49,620 nt of DNA from Haloferax massiliensis (GTDB lineage: Archaea > Halobacteriota > Halobacteria > Halobacteriales > Haloferacaceae), in contig NZ_CSTE01000002.1 of NCBI RefSeq assembly GCF_001368915.1, positions 938,920-988,539 on the forward strand, in the 5' to 3' direction. The notes below the pieces were generated by a model that was not told the DNA's origin, did no database searches, and worked only from the letters and a program-made list of their open reading frames with translations. Position 1 is the stretch's first letter; every line of letters begins with the position of its first letter. This document shows, piece by piece, positions 8,546 to 16,686 of the stretch. A program made the translations under genes and the position numbers.

Positions 8546-9666
8546 CGGTCGTCACCCCCGTTCGAGACGGTCCCGCCGTCGGAGGCGGCACCAGAGGCGG
8601 GTGCGCCACCGGCACCGCTTCCGTCGCGCGCCGCCGGCCAGATGAGTTCGTCCTTCGGGGGAAGGAGCCCGTCCTGCCGGAAGCGCATGATGAGGATGAT
8701 GAGCCCGCCGACGAACAGCAGTCGGAGCGGGGCCAGGTCGACGCCGAGCGTCTGGATGAACCCGATGTCGTTGAGGAAGCGCGTCCCCTCGCGGATGGCG
8801 ATGACGACGGCCGCGCCGACGACCGCCCCGCGGTTCGACCCCGTGCCGCCGAGGATGACGGCGATCCAGATGTAGAACGTCGTCAGGGGGACGAGGTCGG
8901 AGGGGTCGATGTAGAGGTTCAGGTGCGCGTAGAACGCCCCGGCGATAGCCATGATGACCGAGCCGATGACGAACGCCTGCATCTTGAACCGGTAGGTGTC
9001 CTTGCCGAGCGCCTTGGCGAGGTCCTCGTCGGACCGGATGGTCCGGAGGACGCGCCCCCACGGCGACCGGTGGACGCGCCGGAGGAACAGGTAGACGACC
9101 GCGATGAGGGCGACCACGATTGCGGCCGTCGTCGCGGCGTCGGTCAGCGGCAGCCACGACATGAGGTTCGGGATGCCGCTGATACCGCTCGACCCGGCGG
9201 TCCACCGGCGCTCGTTGAGGATGATGGCGCGGATGACCTCGGCCAGTCCGAGGCTGGCGATGGCGAGGTAGTCCTCGCGCAGGCGGAGCGTCGGGATGCC
9301 GATGAGCACCGCGATGAACGCGCTCACGACGATTGCCGCGAGGAACCCGAACACCGGGTGGAGTCCGAGTCCGAGCGGGGAGTTCGGCGCGGTCAACAGC
9401 GCGGCGCAGTAGGCTCCGATTCCCCAGAACGCCGCGACGGAGAAGTTGATGAGCCCGGCGTAGCCCCACTGGACGTTGAGTCCGAGCGACAGCAGGGCGT
9501 ACATCCCGACGAGCGCGATTTGGAACAGGAGGAACCGCGGGCCGATGACGCCGACGAAGACGCCGACGACGAGCAACACGGTGACGAGTCCGAGCGTGGC
9601 GAAGATGCGCCGCTCGGTCGCGTCGCGGACGAGCGTCTCGCTCACCCACGAGGAGACGGAGCTCAT
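8542..9666 (-). CDS. livM: ABC transporter permease, LivM type
   Basis: This 374-residue membrane protein has about ten hydrophobic segments and the LivM/LivH permease core: AHLNLYIDPSDL-like loop, then VILGGTGSNRGAVVGA, which is the EAA-like coupling region. A Gly/Ala/Ser-rich tail of about 30 residues (SGAGGAPASGAASDGG and following) extends beyond the usual end. The start at 9666 overlaps the upstream permease stop by four bases. Confidence 0.92.
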   Translation of the reverse strand: MSSVSSWVSETLVRDATERRIFATLGLVTVLLVVGVFVGVIGPRFLLFQIALVGMYALLSLGLNVQWGYAGLINFSVAAFWGIGAYCAALLTAPNSPLGLGLHPVFGFLAAIVVSAFIAVLIGIPTLRLREDYLAIASLGLAEVIRAIILNERRWTAGSSGISGIPNLMSWLPLTDAATTAAIVVALIAVVYLFLRRVHRSPWGRVLRTIRSDEDLAKALGKDTYRFKMQAFVIGSVIMAIAGAFYAHLNLYIDPSDLVPLTTFYIWIAVILGGTGSNRGAVVGAAVVIAIREGTRFLNDIGFIQTLGVDLAPLRLLFVGGLIILIMRFRQDGLLPPKDELIWPAARDGSGAGGAPASGAASDGGTVSNGGDDR

Positions 9667-10604
9667 CCGCTATCACCCGCGATTCCGCTCGGGCGAACGA
9701 GCAGGATGGCGACCATGATGACGAACGCGACGGCCGCGGCGTACTGCGAGCCGACCGGGCTGATTCCCCACTGGTAGAACAGGGGAACGAGCTCGTGGAC
9801 CATTCCGATGACGAGGCCGCCGAGCATCGCGCCGTAGACGGAGCCGATGCCGCCGAGGATGACCGCGGCGAAGACGATGAGCAGGATGTCGAAGCCCATG
9901 CGCGGGCGGACGAGTTCCTCCAGTCCGAGGAAGACGCCGCCGGCCGCGGCGAGCGCGCCGCCGATGAGCCACATTGCGAAGATTACCTCGTTGGTTCGAA
10001 TCCCGCTGACCCGCGCGAGGTCCGCGTTGTCCGCGGTCGCGCGCATCTTCCGGCCGAGGGTCGTCCGCGTCAGCGTCAGGTGCAGCGTCGTCACGAGGAC
10101 GACGGTGAGCGCCACGACGACGAGGTTGCGCGGCGTGACCGCGATGCCGAGCGACTCGCGGACCCACGGAATCGGCCCCTGTCTCGGGACGCCGTAGCGC
10201 TCGGGCTCGGTTCCGAACGACAGGAAGACGAGCGCCCGATAGACGAGCGCGACGCCGATACTGGAGATGAGAAGCCCGATAGAGCCGCTTCCCTTCACCG
10301 GGCGGTAGACGACGCGGTCGGTGACGACGGAGATGACCGCTGCCGCCCCCATGCCGAACGCGAGGGCGAGGAAGAACCAAAGCGGCAGTCCGAACACGCC
10401 CGCGTCGCCCAGCATCGGTCGGAGGAAGCCGACCGAGAACAGCGTGGAGAACGCCCCGACGGTCATGAGGTCGCCGTGGGCGAAGTTGGCGAAGTCCGCG
10501 ATGCTGTAGACGAGCGACAGCCCGATGGCCGCGAGGACGATGATGCTCGAAAACACCACGCCGTTGGCGACGTACTGGAAGGGGCTGACTTGGAGCGGTA
10601 TCAC
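9663..10604 (-). CDS. livH: ABC transporter permease, LivH type
   Basis: The 313-residue permease is mostly hydrophobic and has LivH signatures: SIADFANFAHGDLMTVGA near the N-terminus and VILGGIGSVYGAMLGG near the C-terminus. It forms the translocation pore with the LivM-type subunit. The gap to the binding-protein gene upstream is only 52 bases, so all five genes are probably one transcript. Confidence 0.92.
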   Translation of the reverse strand: MIPLQVSPFQYVANGVVFSSIIVLAAIGLSLVYSIADFANFAHGDLMTVGAFSTLFSVGFLRPMLGDAGVFGLPLWFFLALAFGMGAAAVISVVTDRVVYRPVKGSGSIGLLISSIGVALVYRALVFLSFGTEPERYGVPRQGPIPWVRESLGIAVTPRNLVVVALTVVLVTTLHLTLTRTTLGRKMRATADNADLARVSGIRTNEVIFAMWLIGGALAAAGGVFLGLEELVRPRMGFDILLIVFAAVILGGIGSVYGAMLGGLVIGMVHELVPLFYQWGISPVGSQYAAAVAFVIMVAILLVRPSGIAGDSG

Positions 10605-10656
10605 GGCTCCGGAACCCTCCCGGCGGTCGTTCGGCGTCCGTTCCGTGCGTGCATAG

Positions 10657-11985
10657 TTAGCTCGTGATGTAGTCGCCGAAGACGTACTCGTGGTCCTCGA
10701 CGCTGTAAATCTGGTAGTAGCCCGGCGGGTCGCCGTTCTCGTCGAGGTCGACCGGGCCGCTGACGCCCTGATAGTTGATGTCGCTCGGCGAGCCGCCGTC
10801 GCGCAGGACGGCCGCGGCCTCCTCGAAGTTGAAGACCTCCTCGCCCTCGGGGCGGGTCACGTCGCGGACGACGGCCGACAGCGCCTCGCCGGAGAACTCG
10901 TCGGCCGCCTCGATGGCGAGCGCCGCCACCGTGACGGCGTCGTAGGCGTACGCCGACCAGACCGTCGGCGTCGCGTCGTAGTTCTCCTCGAACGCGGCGA
11001 CGAAGTTCTGGTAGTTCTCTTGGTCCTGCGGGGCGCTCTCGGTGATGCCCTTCATGCCGTCCATGCTGCCCGCGGGCGTGTTCTCGATGATGGAGTCGGC
11101 GACGGTGGACTCCGCGCCGTAGTAGTCAACCGCGGTGTTGTAGCCCTGGTCGAACCCCTCGTTGACCATGACGGTGTACTCGTTCGCATAGGTGAGGAAA
11201 ATCCACGCCGAGGCGTCCGTCGACGCCATCTCGGTGAGGATGCCGCTGTACGACGACTGGCCCTGGTCGTGGGGTTCGTTGTAGGCGACCGTGCCGCCGA
11301 ACTCGGACTCGAACGTCTCGGCGAACACGTCTGACAGCCCCGTCCCGTAGTCGTTGTTGATCCACGTGACGGCGACGGTGTCGTGACCGTCGTCGCTGAC
11401 GAGGCCGGCGAGCGCCTGCCCCTTCGCCGCCCCCGAGGGGCTCATGCGGAGCAGTTCCGGGCGCGTCGTGAGTTCGGGGCTCGTGCTGTTCTGGCTGATT
11501 TGAACGACGCCCGCCTCCTGCGTGACGCTGTCGTGGATGGCGATGGAGACGCCGGAGCCGACGGAGCCGATGAGGAGCGGCACGCCGTCTTGGTTGACGA
11601 GTTTCTGTGCGCCGTTGACGCCCCCCTGGTTCGTACTCTCGTCGTCCTCGACGGAGATGTTCAGCGACGCCCCCTCGGAGCCGATGCCGACCTCGTTGAC
11701 GGCGGCCAGCGCGAGTTCGCGGCCGCGGGTGTTGCGCTCGCCGTACGGCGCGAGCGACCCGGTGAGCGAGTCGACCATCCCGATGGTGTACGACTCGCCG
11801 CCACCGCCGCTTTCCTCGGTAGTCGTGGTCGTCTCCTCGCCACCGCCGCCGCCACCGCCGCTTTCCTCGGTAGTCGTGGTCGTCGTGCCGTCTTCTTCGC
11901 TTTCGAGACAGCCGGCGGTCGCTCCGACGAGCGCGAGTCCCGATAGTTTCAGTAGCGTTCTGCGGCCCATGTCGTGGGATGACAT
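10657..11985 (-). CDS. livJ: Tat-exported lipoprotein, amino-acid ABC transporter binding protein
   Basis: This 442-residue substrate-binding protein begins with a twin-arginine signal (Arg8-Arg9, then TLLKLSGLALVGATAGC) ending in a lipobox at Cys26. A Thr/Glu/Gly linker follows (about 28-63), then a periplasmic-binding type 1 domain starting at YTIGMVDSLTGSLAPYG. It would capture an amino acid outside the cell and deliver it to the LivH/M-type pore. The ATG at 11985 is preferred over 12033 because a minus-strand TATA-like box at 12011-12019 places the transcript start at this codon, and the signal peptide then has normal length. Substrate is not determined; adjacency to proline dehydrogenase suggests proline or related amino acids. 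Confidence 0.9.
   Translation of the reverse strand: MSSHDMGRRTLLKLSGLALVGATAGCLESEEDGTTTTTTEESGGGGGGGEETTTTTEESGGGGESYTIGMVDSLTGSLAPYGERNTRGRELALAAVNEVGIGSEGASLNISVEDDESTNQGGVNGAQKLVNQDGVPLLIGSVGSGVSIAIHDSVTQEAGVVQISQNSTSPELTTRPELLRMSPSGAAKGQALAGLVSDDGHDTVAVTWINNDYGTGLSDVFAETFESEFGGTVAYNEPHDQGQSSYSGILTEMASTDASAWIFLTYANEYTVMVNEGFDQGYNTAVDYYGAESTVADSIIENTPAGSMDGMKGITESAPQDQENYQNFVAAFEENYDATPTVWSAYAYDAVTVAALAIEAADEFSGEALSAVVRDVTRPEGEEVFNFEEAAAVLRDGGSPSDINYQGVSGPVDLDENGDPPGYYQIYSVEDHEYVFGDYITS
11797..11884. repeat. 37-bp direct repeat encoding a duplicated lipoprotein linker
   Basis: Two identical 37-bp copies lie at 11797-11833 and 11848-11884, a period of 51 bases or 17 codons, so the frame is kept. 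They encode two copies of a TTTTEESGGGG-type linker between the lipid anchor and the binding domain. The number of copies probably varies among relatives by slippage. Confidence 0.85.
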
Positions 11986-12010
11986 AACATGCAAACCACT
12001 CCAATTATCG

Positions 12011-12019
12011 TAAATATAC
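12011..12019 (-). promoter_or_regulatory. TATA-like box for the transporter operon
   Basis: On the minus strand GTATATTTA is centred about 29 bases upstream of ATG 11985, the spacing of haloarchaeal leaderless promoters. The divergent proline dehydrogenase promoter lies about 110 bases away, so a regulator could control both from this spacer. Confidence 0.5.
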
Positions 12020-12120
12020 CTGTAACCGCCCATGGTCGGGAGTCGGAAATCCGTCGGACGAAACGAGGCTCCCCGGATTATTTCAGATGTATTTTCAAGA
12101 ATTATTTGGTAGGGTCTCTC

Positions 12121-12126
12121 TTTAGG
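12121..12126 (+). promoter_or_regulatory. TATA-like box for proline dehydrogenase
   Basis: TTTAGG is centred about 28 bases before ATG 12151, as expected for a leaderless mRNA. The AT-rich stretch 12077-12110 upstream may hold activator or BRE contacts. Confidence 0.4.
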
Positions 12127-12150
12127 GTACGTGTCTCACAATAGCGGGAC

Positions 12151-12990
12151 ATGATACCCCCCATCGCGAACAACTTCGTGGCGGGTGAGACGGCCGACGG
12201 GGCGGTCTCGCACGTCGAGTCGCTGAACCGAGACGGCATCGCGGGGATACTGAACCTGCTCGGCGAGCACTACTCCGACCGGGCGAACGCCGACGTCGAC
12301 GCCGACGCGTACGTCGACCTCGTCCGCCAACTCGGCGCGACGAACCTCGACGGCTGCGTCTCGGTGAAGCCCTCGCAGATCGGCCTCGACGTCGGCGACC
12401 GCGCGTTCCGGGAGAACCTCGACCGCATCGTCGACGCCGCGGACGCCGAGGGCGTGTTCGTCTGGGTCGACATGGAGGACCACGAGACGACCGACGTGAC
12501 CCTCGACGCCGTCGACGACCTCGGTCATCGGACGGGCGGGAACGTCGGCGTCTGCGTGCAGGCGAACCTCAAACGGACGCCCGACGACCTCGAACGCCTC
12601 GCCGACGTGCCGGGGAAAGTCCGCCTCGTCAAGGGCGCGTACAACGAGCCCGCGTCCATCGCGTACAAGGAGAAGTCGAAGGTCGACGAGGTGTACAGGG
12701 ACCTCCTCGAACAGATGTTCACCGAGTTCGACGACGGCGTCGCGGTCGGCAGTCACGACCCGCACATGATCGCGCACGCCCGCCGCCTCCACGAACAGTA
12801 CGGGACGCCCTACGAGGTGCAGATGCTCATGGGCGTGCGCGAGGACGGCCAGCGCGACCTCGCGGCCGCCGGCATCGAGACGTGGCAGTACGTCCCCTAC
12901 GGGGACAACTGGTTCTCCTATTTCTACCGGCGGGTCCGCGAGCGGAAGTCGAACGCGCTGTTCGCGCTCCGCGCCGTCGCCGGCGTCTGA
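12151..12990 (+). CDS. Proline dehydrogenase
   Basis: The 279-residue protein has the compact (beta/alpha)8 proline dehydrogenase fold of PutA/ProDH enzymes: VSVKPSQIG, VWVDMEDHETTD, VQANLKRT, VRLVKGAYNEP, GSHDP, YEVQMLMGVRED, VPYGDNWFSYFYRR at the C-terminus. The last motif carries the paired Arg residues that bind the substrate carboxylate. It oxidises proline to pyrroline-5-carboxylate with FAD and passes electrons to the membrane chain. The aldehyde dehydrogenase at 13873 is the natural candidate for the second step. It is divergent from the amino-acid importer operon. Confidence 0.93.
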   Translation: MIPPIANNFVAGETADGAVSHVESLNRDGIAGILNLLGEHYSDRANADVDADAYVDLVRQLGATNLDGCVSVKPSQIGLDVGDRAFRENLDRIVDAADAEGVFVWVDMEDHETTDVTLDAVDDLGHRTGGNVGVCVQANLKRTPDDLERLADVPGKVRLVKGAYNEPASIAYKEKSKVDEVYRDLLEQMFTEFDDGVAVGSHDPHMIAHARRLHEQYGTPYEVQMLMGVREDGQRDLAAAGIETWQYVPYGDNWFSYFYRRVRERKSNALFALRAVAGV

Positions 12991-13020
12991 GCCGGGGCCG
13001 GTCCCTCGATTCGGCCCGCG

Positions 13021-13740
13021 CTACTGCGGGTCGAGCAGTTTCGATTCCGCCTTGCGCAGGTGTTCGAGGAGCGTCGTCTTCGAGATGTCCATCTCGGCGG
13101 CGAGTTCGCGGGTCGACACCTCGCGGGGCCAGCGGTAGTATCCTTCTTCGCGCGCGAGCTCGAACGCCTGCCGCTGGCTCCGGGTGAGCGTGTCGAGTCG
13201 CCGACTGCGCTCCGGTTCCGCCCCCTCGGACGTGGAGATGGAGGCGACGCGAATCTCCGCGCCGGTCTCGTCCATGACGGTCTGGATGCGCGGCTGTATC
13301 TCCCCGCGCGCGCCGGCGAACCAGACCTCCCACCGCTCGCGGCCGTTTTCTATCTGCGTGGGTGCGCTGTGGACGAACCCGTGTTTGAGCAGTTCCGGGC
13401 ACATCATGTCGCTCGGGTCGTACTCAAGGAAGAACTCGCGGGCGACCGGGCCGGGGGCGACGTGCTTCCCGCGGGAGTCGAACCGCTCCTGGAGTTCCAA
13501 CACCTCGCCCGTGAGGTCCGAGTCGGCGATGACGTCGAGGAGCGTCTCGACCTCGTCGAGCGACTCGCCGTAGGCGGTGAAAAGCCCGTTCGACCGCTCG
13601 ACGCCCGCGGTGGGGGCGTCGTAGATGGCGTGTGCGAGGATGCCGCCGTCGTACTCGCTCGTCGATTCGATTGCCCAACAGTTCGGATGCCACAGGTCGA
13701 GCGTGAGGCGCGTACCTTCACCTGCCGTGCGCTCGCTCAT
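13021..13740 (-). CDS. HTH-10 (bacterio-opsin activator-type) transcription regulator
   Basis: This 239-residue protein has a C-terminal helix-turn-helix of the Bat/HTH-10 family (about 186-236: LTRSQRQAFELAREEGYY, then VSTRELAAEMDISKTTLLEH). The N-terminal 170 residues form the family's usual sensor-like domain, here with LWHPNCWAIE and Cys-containing motifs but no PAS or GAF that I recognise. It sits between proline dehydrogenase and aldehyde dehydrogenase and is divergent from the latter, so control of proline catabolism is a reasonable inference. A minus-strand TATA-like CTTACGTA lies around 13760-13768. Confidence 0.88.
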   Translation of the reverse strand: MSERTAGEGTRLTLDLWHPNCWAIESTSEYDGGILAHAIYDAPTAGVERSNGLFTAYGESLDEVETLLDVIADSDLTGEVLELQERFDSRGKHVAPGPVAREFFLEYDPSDMMCPELLKHGFVHSAPTQIENGRERWEVWFAGARGEIQPRIQTVMDETGAEIRVASISTSEGAEPERSRRLDTLTRSQRQAFELAREEGYYRWPREVSTRELAAEMDISKTTLLEHLRKAESKLLDPQ

Positions 13741-13841
13741 ACACCGGGTAGCACGGCGTTACGTAAGATGTTATCTGTGGTCGCGTGGGGCGACGCCGCC
13801 GTCGACTCGCCGAGCGACCCCTTCCATGGGAGGGTCCGGGG

Positions 13842-13849
13842 TTATTAAT
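13842..13849 (+). promoter_or_regulatory. TATA box for aldehyde dehydrogenase
   Basis: TTATTAAT is centred 27-28 bases before ATG 13873. The 132-base spacer also holds the opposite promoter of the HTH-10 regulator, a typical arrangement for a regulator and its target. Confidence 0.6.
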
Positions 13850-13872
13850 CCTAGTTGTGACTCTAGAATCAT

Positions 13873-15399
13873 ATGGCGCAGGACGAATATCGGCACTATA
13901 TCGACGGCGAGTGGACGGACGGAACCGGCGACGAGACGTTCGAGAGCACGAACCCCGCGACGGGCGAGTCGCTGGGGACGTTCCGGCGCGGCACGCCCGA
14001 GGACATCGACGCGGCGGCCGCCGCGGCCGACGAGGCCTACGAGGAGTGGCGCGAACTCTCGCACATCGACCGCGCGGAGTACCTCTGGGACATCTACCAC
14101 GAACTGCGCGACCGCACGGAGGAACTCGCGGAGGTCGTCACCAAGGAGTGCGGCAAGGAGATCTCCGAGGGGCGCGCCGACGTCATCGAGGCGTACCACA
14201 TGGTCGAGTGGGCCGCGGGCGACGCCCGCCACCCCAAAGGCGACGTGATTCCCTCCGAGATTCCCGCGAAGGACGCCTACATGCGCCGCAAACCCCGCGG
14301 CGTCGTCGGCTGTATCACCCCGTGGAACTTCCCGGTCGCCATCCCCTTCTGGCACATGGCCGTCGCGCTCGTCGAGGGCAACACCGTCGTCTGGAAGCCC
14401 GCCGAGCAGACGCCGTGGTGCGGCCAAATCATCGCCGAGATGTTCGAGGACGCCGGCATCCCCGACGGCGTGTTCAACATGGTGCAGGGCTTCGGCGACG
14501 CCGGCGCGAGCATCGTCGACGACGAGCGCGTCGACTCCGTGCTGTTCACGGGCTCCGCCGAGGTCGGCCACGAGGTCGCGAGCAAGGTGGCCCAACAGCC
14601 CGGCAAGCTCGCCGCGTGCGAGATGGGCGGCAAGAACAACGTCGTCATCACCGAGAAGGCGGACCTCGACATCGCGGTCCACTCCGCGACGATGTCGTCG
14701 TTCAAGACCACCGGCCAGCGCTGTGTCTCCTCCGAGCGCATCGTCGTCCACGAGGACGTCTACGACGAGTTCAAGGAGCGCTTCGTCGAGAACGCGAAGA
14801 ACGTCTCCGTGGGCGACCCGCTCCGCGAGGACACCTTCATGGGCCCCCTCATCGAGGAGGGCCACAGGGAGAAGGTCACGAAGTACAACGAACTCGCGGA
14901 GAAGGAGGGCGTGAACGTCCTCGTCGACCGCACCGAACTCGACGCCGACGAGATTCCCGAGGGTCACGAGGCGGGCCACTGGGTCGGGCCGTTCGTCTAC
15001 GAGGCCGACCCCCACGACGACCTCCGCTGTACCCACGAGGAGGTCTTCGGTCCCCACGTCGCCCTCCTGAAGTACTCCGGTGACATCGAAGACGCCGTCG
15101 AGATTCAGAACGACACCGACTACGGGCTGGCCGGTGCCGTCATCTCCGAGGACTACCGCCAGATAAACTACTTCCGCGACCACGCCGAGGTCGGCCTCGC
15201 CTACGGCAACCTCCCGTGTATCGGCGCGGAGGTCCACCTCCCGTTCGGCGGCGTGAAGAAGTCCGGCAACGGCTACCCCTCGGCCCGCGAAATCATCGAG
15301 GCCGTCACCGAGCGCACCGCGTGGACGCTCAACAACTCCAAGGAGATTCGCATGGCTCAGGGCCTCTCCGCGGACATCAAGACCAGAGAAGACGAGTAA
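13873..15399 (+). CDS. Aldehyde dehydrogenase (candidate pyrroline-5-carboxylate dehydrogenase)
   Basis: This 508-residue NAD(P)-dependent aldehyde dehydrogenase carries all main family motifs: TPWNFPVAIP, WKPAEQTP, FTGSAEVG, the general base Glu250 in ACEMGGKN, catalytic Cys284 in TTGQRCVSSER, EEVFGPH and LPFGGVKKSGNG. The spacing of 34 residues between Glu and Cys is normal. By sequence it is a general ALDH, of the type also used for aminoadipate or ketoglutarate semialdehydes; its place beside proline dehydrogenase makes oxidation of P5C (glutamate semialdehyde) to glutamate the likeliest role. A leaderless promoter precedes the ATG, and a T6 tract follows the stop. Confidence 0.92.
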   Translation: MAQDEYRHYIDGEWTDGTGDETFESTNPATGESLGTFRRGTPEDIDAAAAAADEAYEEWRELSHIDRAEYLWDIYHELRDRTEELAEVVTKECGKEISEGRADVIEAYHMVEWAAGDARHPKGDVIPSEIPAKDAYMRRKPRGVVGCITPWNFPVAIPFWHMAVALVEGNTVVWKPAEQTPWCGQIIAEMFEDAGIPDGVFNMVQGFGDAGASIVDDERVDSVLFTGSAEVGHEVASKVAQQPGKLAACEMGGKNNVVITEKADLDIAVHSATMSSFKTTGQRCVSSERIVVHEDVYDEFKERFVENAKNVSVGDPLREDTFMGPLIEEGHREKVTKYNELAEKEGVNVLVDRTELDADEIPEGHEAGHWVGPFVYEADPHDDLRCTHEEVFGPHVALLKYSGDIEDAVEIQNDTDYGLAGAVISEDYRQINYFRDHAEVGLAYGNLPCIGAEVHLPFGGVKKSGNGYPSAREIIEAVTERTAWTLNNSKEIRMAQGLSADIKTREDE

Positions 15400-15435
15400 G
15401 GCCCGCACCGCGCCGCGGCCCCGCACTCGTCCCGC

Positions 15436-15441
15436 TTTTTT
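15436..15441 (+). terminator. Oligo-T terminator after aldehyde dehydrogenase
   Basis: A run of six T follows a GC-rich stretch 36 bases after the stop codon, ahead of a convergent gene end. Archaeal RNA polymerase terminates at such oligo-T tracts. Confidence 0.5.
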
Positions 15442-15452
15442 CTGTCGCTCTT

Positions 15453-15770
15453 TCAGTGTCCGTCGTCCGACTCTGCCTCCCCGTGAGCGGCCGCCTCGAC
15501 GTAGACGCCGGGCATGTCCGTCTCCTCGACGGTCAGCGTCACCTCCTCGTCCTCCCCGACGCGGCGGTCGGTCACGACGGTCACCGCCTCGATTGGGTCG
15601 CGGCGGACGAACGCCCAGACGAGGTCGAGTATCGAGGGATGGCCGCCCTTCCGGACGACGAGGACGTGCCGCGACTCCGCCAGCGCCCGGAGTTCGGGCG
15701 ACAGCTCCTCGTCGTCGAGTTCGTCCGGCGGGATGGCGTGCAGCACGTCGCCTCGAATCGTCTCGGTCAT
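15453..15770 (-). CDS. Haloarchaeal hypothetical protein, 105 aa
   Basis: The protein is small, soluble and acidic, with no motif I recognise with certainty. It has an alternating hydrophobic pattern (HVLVVRKGGHPSILDLVWAF, then VTVVTDRR and VTLTVEETD) that suggests a small alpha/beta or beta-sandwich fold, and a His/Glu/Asp-rich tail. Codon use fits its neighbours. The candidate structured RNA at 15867-16078 lies upstream on the same strand, so this gene could be expressed from or controlled by that RNA. Confidence 0.65.
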   Translation of the reverse strand: MTETIRGDVLHAIPPDELDDEELSPELRALAESRHVLVVRKGGHPSILDLVWAFVRRDPIEAVTVVTDRRVGEDEEVTLTVEETDMPGVYVEAAAHGEAESDDGH

Positions 15771-15866
15771 GGTGGCTCCACGGCCCCCGGGGGAAAGAAG
15801 CGTGCGCTCTGAGACGAGTGTGCGTCGCGGCTCGATAGCGGCGCGGCTCGGAGCGAAGCGGTCGTC

Positions 15867-16078
15867 AAAAGGCGGAGGCGAATTCGCCTCCCGCCGAATC
15901 TCGTGTCACCAGTTGGCGAAGTGAGACGAGGGGAGTGCGCTCCCACCGGGCTTGGGAGCGCGAAACGACGTGGCCACGTCGTTTCGGATGCCGCAACGGA
16001 CCCCGAAACGTTGCGGCGGGTGCGGCGGATGTGGAGTCGCCGACGACTGGCGAGAAAAGCGCCTATTGCGTCGGCGAC
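15867..16078 (-). ncRNA. Candidate structured ncRNA: six successive hairpins with promoter and terminator
   Basis: On the minus strand a TATA box (16100-16105) precedes a train of inverted repeats. In order: 16069-16078 with 16036-16045 (10 bp, inner GGCG/CGCC stem); 16009-16016 with 15991-15998 (8 bp); 15974-15986 with 15961-15973 (13 bp, a perfect 26-bp palindrome); 15953-15961 with 15937-15945 (9 bp, 7-nt loop); 15921-15930 with 15900-15909 (9 of 10 bp); 15883-15895 with 15871-15882 (12 bp with one bulge), followed directly by TTTT. The last unit looks like an intrinsic terminator. The minus strand has no ATG across the whole segment. RNase P and SRP RNA signatures are not seen. It may be a free RNA or a structured leader of the gene at 15770. 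Confidence 0.5.
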
Positions 16079-16099
16079 TTTCGCTTAGGAGCCACGATG

Positions 16100-16105
16100 T
16101 ATAAA
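16100..16105 (-). promoter_or_regulatory. TATA box for the hairpin-train RNA
   Basis: TTTATA on the minus strand lies about 25 bases ahead of position 16078, where the first hairpin begins. It stands in a spacer far from any start codon, downstream of the SRPBCC gene, so no coding gene explains it. Confidence 0.45.
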
Positions 16106-16211
16106 CCCACCGCAACACCCGTTCGCATACCCCGTGAACCCACGGTTCTCGCCGTCTCGAACTCCGGGCCACGGGGGCGACGAGCGCGGACCGACGAAGC
16201 CGTCGCCGGCC

Positions 16212-16643
16212 TCAGGCGGTCGCTTCGAACTCGCGCCGGAGCGCCGATTCGAGGTTGTCGAGTTCGCGGTCGAGGTTGCGCTCGAAGAACGCCTCGACGC
16301 CCGGCAGGCGGCCGTCGACGGTGAACTCGTTGACGAGTCGGCTCCCGCCGTCGCGTTCCTCGATGGTGTGTTCGCCCGTCACCCGCATCACCCGCGACTT
16401 GCCGACGAACTTCACGTGCGTCGGCTCGTCGACCTCGATATCCTCGGTCTCGACGGTCACCGTCGAGCGGACGAGCGGAATCGGGAGTTCGAGATACCAC
16501 GTCGCGTGGCGGCCGTCGTCGGCCACGTCGAAGCGGTCGACGACGCTGATAGCCCCCGCTCGCTTGGCCGGGTCGGCGATGAACTCCCAGACGCGCTCGC
16601 CGGGAGCGTCGAACACGAACGTTCGTTTCACGCGGACGGTCAT
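16212..16643 (-). CDS. SRPBCC-family protein (START/polyketide-cyclase fold)
   Basis: The 143-residue protein shows the SRPBCC pattern: an N-terminal strand VKRTFVFDAPGERVWEFIADP, a series of beta strands, and a long C-terminal helix (FFERNLDRELDNLESALRREF). Such proteins bind small hydrophobic ligands in a deep cavity. No catalytic residues are evident and the ligand is unknown. The neighbouring DUF7123-like gene on the same strand is 43 bases upstream, so co-transcription is possible. Confidence 0.8.
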   Translation of the reverse strand: MTVRVKRTFVFDAPGERVWEFIADPAKRAGAISVVDRFDVADDGRHATWYLELPIPLVRSTVTVETEDIEVDEPTHVKFVGKSRVMRVTGEHTIEERDGGSRLVNEFTVDGRLPGVEAFFERNLDRELDNLESALRREFEATA

Positions 16644-16686
16644 GGGATACCATCACACCTCCACAGTAAAAAGCCGTGGAATCGCC

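Noticed and set aside
13771..15426. 551-codon frame on the minus strand opposite the aldehyde dehydrogenase
   Set aside because: Antisense shadow; low-complexity Val/Leu/Asp pattern without domains, while the plus strand encodes a full ALDH.
15906..16172. 88-codon minus-strand frame across the hairpin train
   Set aside because: It begins upstream of the TATA box, is Arg/Pro/Ser-rich and lacks haloarchaeal acidity; the stems explain the sequence better.
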